The position numbers and the translations under genes were made by a program. The notes under the pieces are model-generated. The model saw only the letters and a program-made list of their open reading frames with translations. It made no database searches and was not told the origin of the DNA. Source: Solen grandis (Eukaryota > Mollusca > Bivalvia > Adapedonta > Solenidae). From it: a DNA stretch of 64,000 bases. The stretch lies in assembly GCA_021229015.1 (NCBI GenBank), contig CM037792.1, positions 5,275,876 through 5,339,875 of the forward strand, read 5' to 3'. Positions 28,701 through 39,764 of this stretch are shown here, one piece after another (within the stretch, counting starts at the first letter, position 1; every line of letters begins with the position of its first letter).

Positions 28701-30003
28701 CTAAAAGGGATTAACCTTGATCTTTTAACAACTTGATAAACACTTTTTTATGATCAATACTGAAATTTCAAATTCAAGAGTTTTTCAACCCTTTTAAGTT
28801 AAGTTTTAAGGGTTTTTCAAGGGTATATAAGGCAAAATGTGATTTTCAAGTGTTTTTCAAGACAGACATCAAATTCAAGGGTTTTCAAGACCTGTGTGAA
28901 CCATGTACATATTTCAACCCTTTACCGCTTCAGACCTGTACATTTACAACCTGTAACTGTTTAAATTGGAAATCCTGGTGTATCTCTGTAGAATTCTCAA
29001 GAATGAGAGTTGCTTTCAGGCTGATCTAGCTTGTGGTTAAAATTGGTGTAGCATTTATCTGAGAGGTAAAGGGGAGATTCCTGTGCTAACTTCATTCATT
29101 TGACACTAGCAAGGTTGAGCTAGGCAGCAGTGGTCAAGAGACAGGACATCACAATACCATGTGTAGTCCAATGAGCTCAACAGAAAGTAGAGGAAGAAAA
29201 GTGTGGATGTATGGATGATGGGTTTATATACAGGTGAACAGGGTATATACAAGCCTATAGTTTGTGTCCAGGTGTTATGAAGGGTACAAAATAAGATCAC
29301 ACAACACAAGTAGTTGACACAACATGTGGGACAGACAGACAGACGCATGGACAGACAGGGGTTTGCTGTACGCCATCTCCAAACACATCCTTTAGACAAT
29401 GCTCCTATTTAAAACTGCTGGTTACCTTTCTAAGTCAATGTAACACCTCATTTGATGTAACATAATGTACATGCAGTTCCCATTAGGGTTGAATTTCAAG
29501 GTCTTCTTAATCCTAAATGCTTAAGCCTAAACACCCAGGTAGGAAGCAAGCGGGAGAGAAGGAGTAACACACAGAATGATCTGCACTTCATATTGTCATG
29601 ACTTCCAATGACAGCAACAATAACCTTAACAAGAACAAAACAACCTTTAAGGCTAACATAAAATATATTTAAGTATTATGTAAAATTTGTAAAAACTTTA
29701 ACAATGCCGACGATTGTGCATGGTAGTTTATCACTGAAATTCTTTTTCCCTTTTTTAGAAATTATTTATTATTTTTACCATTCTTGAAATAGACCGATGA
29801 TTAACAAAAATCACAGAAAATGTCAATTTTTTTTCCCTGAGAATTGATTATCATTTTTATTTTTTGAGAAAAAAAAAAAAAAATGACATTCTGAGCGTCA
29901 CGGACTGTCACGTGCCATTAAAAAAAGTCTGCATAATTAATGGAATGGCTTTTCTTCCTGCATTCTTTTATAGATTGTGAGGCATGCCACAGCGACAGAA
30001 GGT
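22771..30003. other. AT-rich, CpG-poor, no coding signal
   Basis: Long stretches of A/T with very few CpG (about 5 in 24,001-24,600, against about 26 in 1-600). Nothing protein-like was found. Could be introns or long 3' untranslated sequence of a transcribed, methylated unit, or simply old intergenic DNA. Confidence 0.6.
25706..25765. mobile_element. Fragment related to the MITE palindrome core
   Basis: AAACCTGATCAGCCTGCAAG resembles the core palindrome of the MITEs at 1.14 and 21.3 kb, but the second arm and both terminal repeats are missing. A further weak look-alike (CATGATCAACCTGTGAG) lies near 25,858. Confidence 0.35.
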
Positions 30004-30103
30004 NNNNNNNNNNNNNNNNNNNNNNNNNNNNNNNNNNNNNNNNNNNNNNNNNNNNNNNNNNNNNNNNNNNNNNNNNNNNNNNNNNNNNNNNNNNNNNNNN
30101 NNN
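30004..30103. other. Assembly gap, 100 N
   Basis: Exactly 100 N, the conventional placeholder for a gap of unknown size; order and distance across it are not certain. Confidence 1.
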
Positions 30104-30176
30104 AAAAAATGTCAACTGATGTTCAATACCATACCACCCCTAACCCAATGGTACTGAACAACAGTTGACATTTTTT
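30104..30176. repeat. Short hairpin next to scaffold gap
   Basis: AAAAAATGTCAACTGATGTT on the left pairs with the inverse of the right arm ending CAACAGTTGACATTTTTT. About 27 of 29 positions pair, with a loop of about 15 bases. It begins at the first base after the N gap and could be one end of a longer inverted repeat. Confidence 0.6.
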
Positions 30177-33100
30177 CATATGGGGCTTAGGGCTGGACAT
30201 GTGCTTTGTGCCAAACACCTGTGGTTTGTAAGTACTATGCAGGATAGTGACTGATTGGTGTTTACACCCCAGCTTCACAAAGTGAGTGGGCTATATGATA
30301 ATGTCTGATGCCATGACCCATCTAATCCTGATAAACAAAAAGTCAATACATGAATCTCGTCATATTGTGGAGTCAAGGCAGTGTTGCTGAGATATACATC
30401 ATCTTTAATTGATAGCGCATGTTTATCCTTTTATTTGATTAAAAATATTCTTTTGAAGAAAAGTAAAACACATGTATGTATTTATTATCATTTAAATTTC
30501 AGATTTTACAGGATTCAGAAAATTTTAAATATAAATGAGAACATATTTACAGTTTGTCACATACCCCATTCAGCTTTGCATTTGACCTTGCATTATGGAA
30601 CTACCTCCCATTTGATTGACAGTTTCACATGATATTTTAAGTATGGTTCAGTCAGTGTCGCTAGATACTTTAATATTTTTAGCTAACAAAACAGGACGTA
30701 AATCAGTCACCGCCACAACTAGCTCTGCCCATAATTCGTTTGAAAATAGAATAAATTTTTTGAAATTTTAACAAAATGCAAGCAATTCATCGGATGATTC
30801 AGTAGAAAAAACTGTTATTGTATTTGTGACAATTTTATCTAACAAACCCACATAAATTGCAGATATTTCAGTATCAAAAAATACATTAGTCTTGACCAGA
30901 TATTTTTATATACCAGAAATATTTCTTTTTCAGGAAGGACATGGGTGAAATATTGTCTTTCAATATTTTTTGCAAGTTAACCTGACATTAACCTTAGTGT
31001 CCGTTTGAAAGCATGCTTTCATATTTTAAATACAAAAAACATATCAACAGCAAAAAATAATCAAAGCTTGAAAATATATTTCCTGGATAGCTTATAGAAT
31101 ACACTTTTTCAACTATACAGATAGAATGTCTAAATTATTAAATATCTGATTTATGTAAATACATTTTATGACTAGGCTTGTTTTCATTCAATTACGAGGA
31201 AGTTAATAATGACACACCTTGAAGAAGTGTGTCTGCAGGTATCACAGAACCAAGGTCCCAGATCATTAGGAACCATCTAGTACAGCTGCCCTTGGTACAA
31301 GAAGGATGTGGGTTCAATCACTGGCAGCAATATATCTAAGTTATAAAATTTAGCACTAATATCAGGGTGGGAGAGAACCATCATGTCTGGATGGGCAATC
31401 ACTGTACCCTCTCATGTTTCAGACCAGGGCTGCGTTCAGGTAACCATGACGCAACTGTTAGGATTTGATTCCCAGCTTACACACTATATGCTATGATACA
31501 ACAGGGATGCAAACACTAACGTTATGGACTTTTAAGGATAATTTGACATTTAACCTGTGACTTACTGGTGAGAAGTGATGCATGTTATAACTAAGTGATA
31601 CAGGCACACAAGGGTGGTATCATGCCACTGATCTAAAGCATGACCCCCATTTTAATCAACTTTCAAAATGTGAAGTTGGGGCTACATAAAGGAAACACAA
31701 GAGTTATTCCTTTGAGTTGTATCTCATTTTTTTTTCACATGGCAAACAGCAGAGCAGTCCCAGATCAAACATCTGCATTCAGATCCAACTGAAATCAGAC
31801 AAGTTATGGGTAAAGGGAGATAATCCAAAAAACAAATGCCTGACCTGTACTTTTCATTAATTTTAATACTTGGAACAAAAATTCACATATTAAATTAATT
31901 GTTTTCATATGATTAACACAGCCATAGCTGTTTTTAAGGTATTCCATCCATCACTAGATTTTCAGTTGGTCCAAATGAATTTCCAGTTTTCACATACTAA
32001 ATTGGTATCTAATGGAATGAAAATGTACACTGCAATGCATAGGGGCAGGTAGATTTAAGACCAGAAAACATTTTTAAAAACTTACAAGAAACAAAACAAT
32101 CATTATACAGTTCAGTCACACCTTTATGACATATATATCTTATATGATCATTATTATTTAATATGAATAAAAAAATACAATGGAACTAAAGATGCGATGG
32201 AACAAAGTTATTGCCTGGTTTGGAGCTACTTCGATCCATTGCTAATGAACTGTATGTGATTACCATGCATCCTGATGACAGATTGAATACCTTAAATGAC
32301 ACAACTGCAGCTGCATTGAAAGTGTTAAGCTATATCCTGTATCGACACAAGTAACTCTATAGGTTTATACAATAATTGTGTGGATGTGATAACAATTTCT
32401 AGGTAGTTTAATATTGGTTTAAATTAGACAATAACTAAAAGATATATGAATTAAAATTAGGAGGTCACCATACTCATTTTAGAGATTTATCTCATGGTAA
32501 AACATCACTGTTTGGAAAAATTTGCTGGAAAAGTCAAAGTAATAACAGAAAAATATGAGTAGAATTCTAAATGCTTTAATAACATATCAAAATAATATTT
32601 TCAGAATATTTTATCACAATTTTTAAGTTAAGTGTTTTTATAAGTAACAGGTGAAAAAACTGTCAAATATGCATAGAAAATAGAAAACAAGTCAAATCGC
32701 CAGTACATTAGGACCAAAATGTTAACAAAATTACACAAAAGCTATGAAATTTTATATGTATATTTTTCTTGATGACAAAAAAATTCAACAGTTTTTTTTT
32801 TTTTTTTCAGATTCAATTCTCTGACATAAAAGCTTTATGAAAATGTAAAAAATATAAAAAATACGTACATGTATACATAACCTTGTTTGCTTTTCATCTA
32901 AAACTGCTTTCGTATTGAAATTTTTGTCAAATTTGCATATAAACAGGTTTTAGAACCTGTAACAAATTGTTTAAGTTATACCACAGACTTTAATCACTGG
33001 AAAAACCTGATGGAGGTTATAAAAGCATATTAAATATGTTTAATTACATGTGATTATCATAAACTGTATTTTTTAACATATATTAAAATACTTTAAAAAT

Positions 33101-34404
33101 CAAATGTTCTTTTTCCAAGATTGACATTGGATGAATGAATTAACATATAATAATCTTTATTTGGCATTAAATGATAGATTTTAATCAACAAAAGCTTGTA
33201 TAACAACTGAATGGTGTATGAAAGATCAAATATGTAAGTGCTACAAGTTTCAGTTTAATTTGTATTATTAAATGACTATCAATCATTAGGGCCGCCTGGT
33301 CCAGTATTTAGGTAAAGATCCAGGGGTTTACAACACTAAATGTACGTTCGAAAGAAAAGGAAATACTAGGACTGGATTTAAAATTAAGATATCAGAAAAT
33401 TTATTCTTTTTAATTTTTCATTTTAAGTTTGTGTATATATTTATATTTCTTTTTGATGTTCTGTAAAATGTCTACAAAAGGGATTTTTGAAAAGCAGAAA
33501 CGTTGTTGTTAGGACATTTGAAAAGTAATACTTAGCTGCCTTTTAGCAGCCGAATCAGTGTTAACCTGCTGAAACATCCGAAACTGCTTTCAAAGTGTTG
33601 AAAGTCTTAAGAAAAGGTTTTGATTTCAACATAGCATATATATAATGATTAGTCATGAGATCAGGACCGTTTACCATCGAGTCCTGAAATGAATGACAGT
33701 TGTGGAAGGGAGGTAACTCCTATATTTTTAATGTACCAGTAGTAAATTTTTTGATTTGTCAAGTACTAATAGCATACTTGAGAAACTGATTTCATGATAA
33801 TCCTGCTTCATTTTTTACATGTAGATCTTGAATGAAATATAGGAAAACTGAAAAATATGTACCAAAAGAAGTCAGTAATACAATAAATTTGACATACAGG
33901 ATTCATTTTCAATAACTACAACAAAACTAAATCAGTCTGTAAAATCTGTCAAATTTACATGTTGCATTACCTACTATCAATTATAAATGACACTTCAGAA
34001 TTCCTCGTAACTTGTCAGGTAGAAGTTGGATAGTTGTATGAGCTGTGTGTGCTATATCAACATTAGTATCAAGATGGGGTATGAGGTTTGCTGAAAATCA
34101 AACTCATCTGAGATAGTTAATGAAGATAAGTTTATGTTAACTGGAGGTTGAGATTGGACAAACAAATCAGATGCTGGTAACAAGGTTGACAAATTGATAT
34201 CCAAACGTATCTGTCATGCTATGCATGGACCAAAGTACTTACATGTTACAGATACATTGTGTGTGTTTAACAATTTAGGTTATTATTGAATAAACCAATA
34301 TCTTTATAGATAAAAATAGATAAGCATTCAAGCAAGCAATACATAAATATATATATTTAAATTGAAATTGAAGCAAATAGAAGTAAACTAATGCACAATA
34401 ATGG
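30177..34404. other. AT-rich non-coding DNA downstream of the NLR exon
   Basis: Continuation of the AT-rich block. Minus-strand AATAAA motifs occur (for example near 33,155 and 33,400), but motif frequency in such AT-rich DNA makes any poly(A) call unsafe. One SINE-like copy at 31.3-31.5 kb. Confidence 0.55.
31290..31470 (-). mobile_element. SINE-like repeat, family 1 (reverse copy, decayed)
   Basis: The reverse complement contains CATGAGAGGGTACAGTG and CCCATCCAGACATGATGG, aligning with the family-1 core at 4.8 kb with several substitutions. A B-box-like GGGTTCAATCAC is nearby on the plus strand. Confidence 0.4.
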
Positions 34405-37400
34405 CTATATAAATGCATATAACAAGAAGTTCTTCAACCATAGGTTCTGTATACTGGCATGGACATGTGGGTGTGAAACAAAGTATACAGGTGTACCTAA
34501 CACAGCACAATCTGTAAGTGATGTTGTGTTGATTGTAACTTTAGAAATATCACAGTAATTTAGAAATAGATTCTGTAGCTGTGAACATTGAGACAGGTCC
34601 AGATGACGGGAACACTCCTCCTCTCCACCAGTAATGGTCTCAAGAAGCAGTTGTGATAACAGAGTCAGGTGAGGCAGGATTGTGACTATCTCATCAAGAG
34701 AATGTGGATCTCTGATATTCTTCAACCATAGTTTCTGTATACTGGCATGGACATGTGGACGTGAAACAAAGTATACAGGTGTACCAAACACACTACAATA
34801 TGTGAGTGATGTTGTGTTGATTGTAACTTTAGAAATATTATAGTCCTTTAGATGTAGATTCTGTAGCTGTGAACATTGAGACAGGTCCAGATGACGGGAA
34901 CACTCCTCCTCTCCACAAGTAATGGTCTCAAGAAGCAGTTGTGATAACTGAGTCAGGTGAGGCAGGATTGTGACTATCTCATCAAGAGAATGTGGATCTC
35001 TGATATTCTTCAACACTAGGTTCTGTATACTGGCATGGACATGTGGGTGTGAAACAAAGTATACAGGTGTACCTAACACAGCACAATCTGTAAGTGATGT
35101 TGTGTTGATTGTAACTTTAGAAATATCACAGTCCTCTAGAAATAGATACTGTAGCTGTGAACATTGAGACAGGTCCAGATGACGGGAACACTCCTCCTCT
35201 CCACAAGTAATGGTCTCAAGAAGCAGTTGTGATAACAGAGTCAGGTGAGGCAGGATTGTGACTATCTCATCAAGAGAATGTGGATCTCTGATATTCTTCA
35301 ACCATAGTTTCTGTATACTGGCATGGACATGTGGACGTGAAACAAAGTATACAGGTGTACCAAACACACTACAATATGTGAGTGATGTTGTGTTGATTGT
35401 AACTTTAGAAATATTACAGTCCTTTAGATGTAGATTCTGTAGCTGTGAACATTGAGACAGGTCCAGATGACGGGAACACTCCTCCTCTCCACCAGTAATG
35501 GTCTCAAGAAGCAGTTGTGATAACTGGGTCAGGTGAGGCAGGATTGTGACTATCTCATCTAGAGAATGTGGATCTCTGATATTCTTCAACTCTATGTTCT
35601 GTATACTGGCATGGACATGTGGGTGTGAAACAAAGTATACAGGTGTACCTAACACAGCACAATCTGTAAGTGATGTTGTGTTGATTGTAACTTTAGAAAT
35701 ATCACAGTAATTTAGAAATAGATTCTGTAGCTGTGAACATTGAGACAGGTCCAGATGACGGGAACACTCCTCCTCTCCACCAGTAATGGTCTCAAGAAGC
35801 AGTTGTGATAACTGAGTCAGGTGAGGCAGGATTGTGACTATCTCATCAAGAGAATGTGGATCTCTGATATTCTTCAACTCTATGTTCTGTATACTGGCAT
35901 GGACATGTGGGTGTGGAACAAAGTATACAGGTGTACCGTACACAATACAACATGTAAGTGATGTTGTGTTGACTGTAACCTTAGAAATATTACAGTCCTT
36001 TAGATGTAGATCCTGTAGCTGTGAACATTGAGACAGGTCCAGATGACGGGAACACTCCTCCTCTCCACCAGTAATTGTCTCCAGAAAAAGCGTTGATAAC
36101 TGAGTCAGGTGAGGCAGGATTGTGAATATCTCATCAAGAGAATGTGGATCTTTGGTATTTTTCAACTCTAGTGTCTCTATACTGGCATGGACATGTGGAT
36201 GTGGAACAAAGTATACAGGTGTACCATATGCACAACAATCTGTGAGTGATGTTGTGTTGACTGTAACCCTAGAAATATCCCAGTCCTCTAGAAATAGATA
36301 CTGTAGCCGTGAACATTGAGACAGGTCCAGATGACAGGAACACTTCTCCTCTCCACCAGTAATGGTCTCCGGGAACAGTTGTGATAACTGAGTCAGGTGA
36401 GGCAGGATTGTGACTATCTCATCAAGAGAATGTGGACCTCTGATATTCTTCAACACTAGATTCTGTATACTGGCATGGACATGTGGGTGTGAAACTAAGT
36501 ATACAGGTGTACCTAACACAGCACAATCTGTAAGTGATGTTGTGTTGATTGTAACTTTAGAAATATCACAGTCCACTAGATCTAGATACTGTAGCTGTGA
36601 ACATTGGGACAGGTCCAGATGACGGGAACACTCCTCCTCTCCACCAGTAATGGTCTCAAGAAGCAGTTGTGATAACTGAGTCAGGTGAGGCAGGATTGTG
36701 ACTATCTCATCAAGAGAATGTGGATCTCTGATATTCTTCAACACTAGGTTCTGTATACTGGCATGGACATGTGGGTGTGAAACAAGGTATACAGGTGTAC
36801 CTAACACAGCACAATCTGTAAGTGATGTTGTGTTGATTGTAACTTTAGAAATATCACAGTCCTTTAGATGTAGATCCTGTAGCTGTGAACATTGAGACAG
36901 GTCCAGATGACGGGAACACTCCTCCTCTCCACCAGTAATGGTCTCCAGAAAAAGCGTTGATAACTGAGTCAGGTGAGGCAGGATTGTGACTATCTCATCA
37001 AGAGAATGTGGATCTCTGATATTCTTCAACCATAGTTTCTGTATACTGGCATGGACATGTGGGTGTGGAACAAAGTATACAGGTGCACCATACACCCAAC
37101 AATTTGTGAGTGATGTTATGTTGATTGTAACCCTAGAAATATCACAGTCCACTAGATTTAGATTCTGTAGCTGTGAACATTGAGACAGGTCCAGATGACT
37201 GGAACACTTCTCCTCTCCACAAGTAATGGTCTCAGGAAGCAGTTGTGATAACTGAATCAGGTGAGGCAGGATTGTGAATATCTCATCAAGAGAATGTGGA
37301 TCTCTGATATTCTTCAACTCTATGTTCTGTATACTGGCATGGACATGTGGGTGTGGAACAAAGTATACAGGTGTACCTAACACAGCACAATCTGTAAGTG

Positions 37401-39717
37401 ATGTTGTGTTGATTGTAACCCTAGAAATATCACAGTCCACTAGATTTAGATACTGTAGCTGTGAACATTGAGACAGGTCCAGATGACGGGAACACTTCTC
37501 CTCTCCACCAGTAATGGTCTCCAGAACCAGCAATGATAATTGAGTCAGGTGAGGCAGGATTGTGAATATCTCATCAAGAGAATGTGGATCTCTGATATTC
37601 TTTAAAACTAGTGTCCGTATACTGGCATGGACATGTGGGTGTGGAACAAAGTATACAGGTGTACCTAACACAGCACAATCTGTAAGTGATGTTGTGTTGA
37701 TTGTAACTTTAGAAATATCACAGTCCTCTAGAAATAGATTCTGTAGCTGTGAACATTGAGACAGGTCCAGATGACGGGAACACTCCTCCTCTCCACCAGT
37801 AATGGTCTCAAGAAGCAGTTGTGATAACTGAGTCAGGTGAGGCAGAATTGTGAATATCTCATCAAGAGAATGTGGATCTCTGATATTCTTTAAAATTAGC
37901 TTCTGTATACTGGCATGGACAAGTGGGTGTGGAACAAAGTATACAGGTGAACCATACACCAAACAATATGTGAGTGATGTTGTGTTGACTGTAACCTTAG
38001 AAATATCACAGTCCTCTAGAAATAGATACTGTAGCTGTGAACATTGAGACAGGTCCAGATGACGGGAACTCTCCTCCTCTCTACCAGTAATTGACTGCAG
38101 GTTGAAGTTCGATACTTGATTTAGGTGAAATAGGATGACAACTTTAACATTTTTATGTACATACGTTATACTGGATATACTGGTACTGATTTGAAGTTGG
38201 AAATTCATTGAGTCAGTTATGTCATCAGAATCAACATTAACAACAACAGTCCCCAGATGACAGTATGGTGGTGGTTGTCCACTCTCCTTTCCCTCCATCA
38301 CACACTCACACAGCAGGTCTCGTATTGGTTTCAAGTGATACCAATCTACATCTCTGATTGCACGCTTCACTTCCTCATCATTCTCCATGATGTTATGTAT
38401 TTGATGTGATAATGATGCCATGACTTTGGAGTCCATACTACTCACAAAAATAAACAGAGAACGCATGTCCAGAATTTTCTTCATAGTGTTGCAAAGTATG
38501 GACAGTTGTGTTGACTCAGGATTCATGACCAGGTAAACAGCTGCCAGGAAGTCCTGAAAAGTCTTGTGGAGAAATGAATTTTTTTTCTTTTCATCATCCG
38601 GAGGACTTGTATAAATTTCCTGGCACAACAAACCTGCTGTCAAGCACGATTTTACATCATCTTCGGACAAGTTTTGAGGTTCTGCCTCTACATGGTCAAA
38701 AACAAGTTCTCCTTTAGATGCTGATGTAAAGGCAAGATGTGCTAGGGAGAAGAGTAGACACTTATGGATCTTGCAGTACTGTTTTTCTTTTAGACATAAA
38801 GGGAGTTCTAACTCTAGTGTATTTCCTACTGATAAGGACTTCATTTTATTTCTCTCCCATGCATCCTTCAAAAGGTGGTTTATCATAGCACTGTATAGAT
38901 GAACTTGTGAGTTTCCAATTATTTCTTTCTCATCATGATGCCACAGCGTTACTAACTGTTTCAGTAAAATGGGAATGTTCTGTATGTGTGTCAGTTGTTT
39001 TTCATTCAGATGTTGTTTGAAGTCTTCACTCTTCTTTCTGACATGTTTCTTCTTATTCAGCAGATCAACAATGCTCTCTATATATCTATCTGATGCCTTC
39101 CTATCAATGCCTTTAAGCTGGACTTGCCTATCCATCTCCCGCGGTCCCAGCCTCAGCACCTCTAGCTTCCATGGCCGGGTGGTGGTGAGGATGGTAAACC
39201 TGTCAAAATGGCGTAGGTCTGGCAGACCATGAGTTGTGAGCATGGGGGTCTCATAGTCATCAGGGAGAGTCCACTCGTCTAAACCGTCCAATATCACAAG
39301 CCATGAACTTTTGTCACACTCATTTTTCATAAACATGTTTAGAAAATCTAAATCATTAAAATATTGCTCATTGATAATTTCACTAATAATCCAATCCTTC
39401 TTGATATTTCTTAAAGCGATGTAAAACAGAAAGTCAAACTTTTTCATGACTGTCAAGAAATCAATAGGGATATATTGATTGATCTTATTCTTATTACCAG
39501 AATGTCCCTGACACCAGGCCAAAACCAGAATTTTACACAGTGCAGTCTTTCCATGTCCAGCATCTCCAGAGATGTAGATCCGAGTAAACTGTGTTTCATA
39601 TTGGAAGAAAATATCGTTTATGTTTGTAACTCTGTCTTTTTCACATCGTGTCTCATCTTGAAAGAAAACATCTTTCATGCTTGTACCTCTTTCTTGTTCC
39701 TGTATTTTTCTAGACAT
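34405..39717 (-). CDS. NACHT-domain NLR-like receptor with LRR super-repeats (main exon)
   Basis: A 1,770-codon open frame. Residues 1-50 are a short charged lead. A NACHT P-loop NTPase follows: Walker A GDAGHGKT at 51-58, Walker B LVILDGLDEW at 140-149, sensor ILTTTRP at 176-182, then the helical part with NIPILLKQLV near 247-256 and the NLR motif FLHKTFQDFLAA at 382-393. Residues about 541-1770 are 12 full and one partial copy of a 96-residue repeat. By family knowledge such STAND ATPases oligomerise in the cytosol when the LRR region senses a ligand, usually in innate immunity. No N-terminal effector domain (death, CARD, TIR) is present, so it must lie in upstream exons or be missing. An in-frame stop lies 27 bases upstream of the ATG, but the ATG could also sit inside an intron: a TCTAG acceptor at 39,710-39,714 keeps the frame. 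The C-terminus leaves the repeat consensus abruptly. NACHT call is firm; ligand and exact gene ends are unknown. Confidence 0.93.
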   Translation of the reverse strand: MSRKIQEQERGTSMKDVFFQDETRCEKDRVTNINDIFFQYETQFTRIYISGDAGHGKTALCKILVLAWCQGHSGNKNKINQYIPIDFLTVMKKFDFLFYIALRNIKKDWIISEIINEQYFNDLDFLNMFMKNECDKSSWLVILDGLDEWTLPDDYETPMLTTHGLPDLRHFDRFTILTTTRPWKLEVLRLGPREMDRQVQLKGIDRKASDRYIESIVDLLNKKKHVRKKSEDFKQHLNEKQLTHIQNIPILLKQLVTLWHHDEKEIIGNSQVHLYSAMINHLLKDAWERNKMKSLSVGNTLELELPLCLKEKQYCKIHKCLLFSLAHLAFTSASKGELVFDHVEAEPQNLSEDDVKSCLTAGLLCQEIYTSPPDDEKKKNSFLHKTFQDFLAAVYLVMNPESTQLSILCNTMKKILDMRSLFIFVSSMDSKVMASLSHQIHNIMENDEEVKRAIRDVDWYHLKPIRDLLCECVMEGKESGQPPPYCHLGTVVVNVDSDDITDSMNFQLQISTSISSITYVHKNVKVVILFHLNQVSNFNLQSITGREEESSRHLDLSQCSQLQYLFLEDCDISKVTVNTTSLTYCLVYGSPVYFVPHPLVHASIQKLILKNIRDPHSLDEIFTILPHLTQLSQLLLETITGGEEECSRHLDLSQCSQLQNLFLEDCDISKVTINTTSLTDCAVLGTPVYFVPHPHVHASIRTLVLKNIRDPHSLDEIFTILPHLTQLSLLVLETITGGEEKCSRHLDLSQCSQLQYLNLVDCDISRVTINTTSLTDCAVLGTPVYFVPHPHVHASIQNIELKNIRDPHSLDEIFTILPHLIQLSQLLPETITCGEEKCSSHLDLSQCSQLQNLNLVDCDISRVTINITSLTNCWVYGAPVYFVPHPHVHASIQKLWLKNIRDPHSLDEIVTILPHLTQLSTLFLETITGGEEECSRHLDLSQCSQLQDLHLKDCDISKVTINTTSLTDCAVLGTPVYLVSHPHVHASIQNLVLKNIRDPHSLDEIVTILPHLTQLSQLLLETITGGEEECSRHLDLSQCSQLQYLDLVDCDISKVTINTTSLTDCAVLGTPVYLVSHPHVHASIQNLVLKNIRGPHSLDEIVTILPHLTQLSQLFPETITGGEEKCSCHLDLSQCSRLQYLFLEDWDISRVTVNTTSLTDCCAYGTPVYFVPHPHVHASIETLELKNTKDPHSLDEIFTILPHLTQLSTLFLETITGGEEECSRHLDLSQCSQLQDLHLKDCNISKVTVNTTSLTCCIVYGTPVYFVPHPHVHASIQNIELKNIRDPHSLDEIVTILPHLTQLSQLLLETITGGEEECSRHLDLSQCSQLQNLFLNYCDISKVTINTTSLTDCAVLGTPVYFVSHPHVHASIQNIELKNIRDPHSLDEIVTILPHLTQLSQLLLETITGGEEECSRHLDLSQCSQLQNLHLKDCNISKVTINTTSLTYCSVFGTPVYFVSRPHVHASIQKLWLKNIRDPHSLDEIVTILPHLTLLSQLLLETITCGEEECSRHLDLSQCSQLQYLFLEDCDISKVTINTTSLTDCAVLGTPVYFVSHPHVHASIQNLVLKNIRDPHSLDEIVTILPHLTQLSQLLLETITCGEEECSRHLDLSQCSQLQNLHLKDYNISKVTINTTSLTYCSVFGTPVYFVSRPHVHASIQKLWLKNIRDPHSLDEIVTILPHLTLLSQLLLETITGGEEECSRHLDLSQCSQLQNLFLNYCDISKVTINTTSLTDCAVLGTPVYFVSHPHVHASIQNLWLKNFLLYAFI
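34429..38095 (-). repeat. 288-bp coding tandem repeat (96-residue LRR super-repeat), about 12.8 units
   Basis: The repeat period is exactly 288 bases and stays in frame throughout. Each unit reads as four 24-residue leucine-rich repeats, with strand-like segments LQxLxLxxC, SLTxCxVxG, SIxxLxLKN and LSxLxLETI. Most codons are identical between units at nucleotide level; differences cluster at the x positions. Unit 10 and unit 12 (protein order) differ at only 2 of 96 residues and lie 576 bases apart, so the C-terminal end of the array was enlarged by a two-unit duplication. The first unit is the most diverged and the last one stops after about 70 residues. Confidence 0.95.
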
Positions 39718-39764
39718 GTTTTTGCATGTATCAGTGATGTATCAGTGACCTTTTATGTATCACG

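Noticed and set aside
28915..29075. Second TIR element (AACCCTTTACCG ... GAGGTAAAGGGG)
   Set aside because: Ends match over only about eight to ten bases, without a target duplication; too weak to separate from chance or a decayed relative of the TTAA MITE.
34200..34404. Poly(A) signal for the NLR gene just after its stop
   Set aside because: No minus-strand AATAAA with a supporting downstream element could be singled out in such AT-rich DNA.
34970..38047. A series of 65-residue plus-strand open frames repeated every 288 bases
   Set aside because: They are antisense shadows of the LRR repeat array. The spacing equals the coding repeat, and conservation follows the minus-strand codons.
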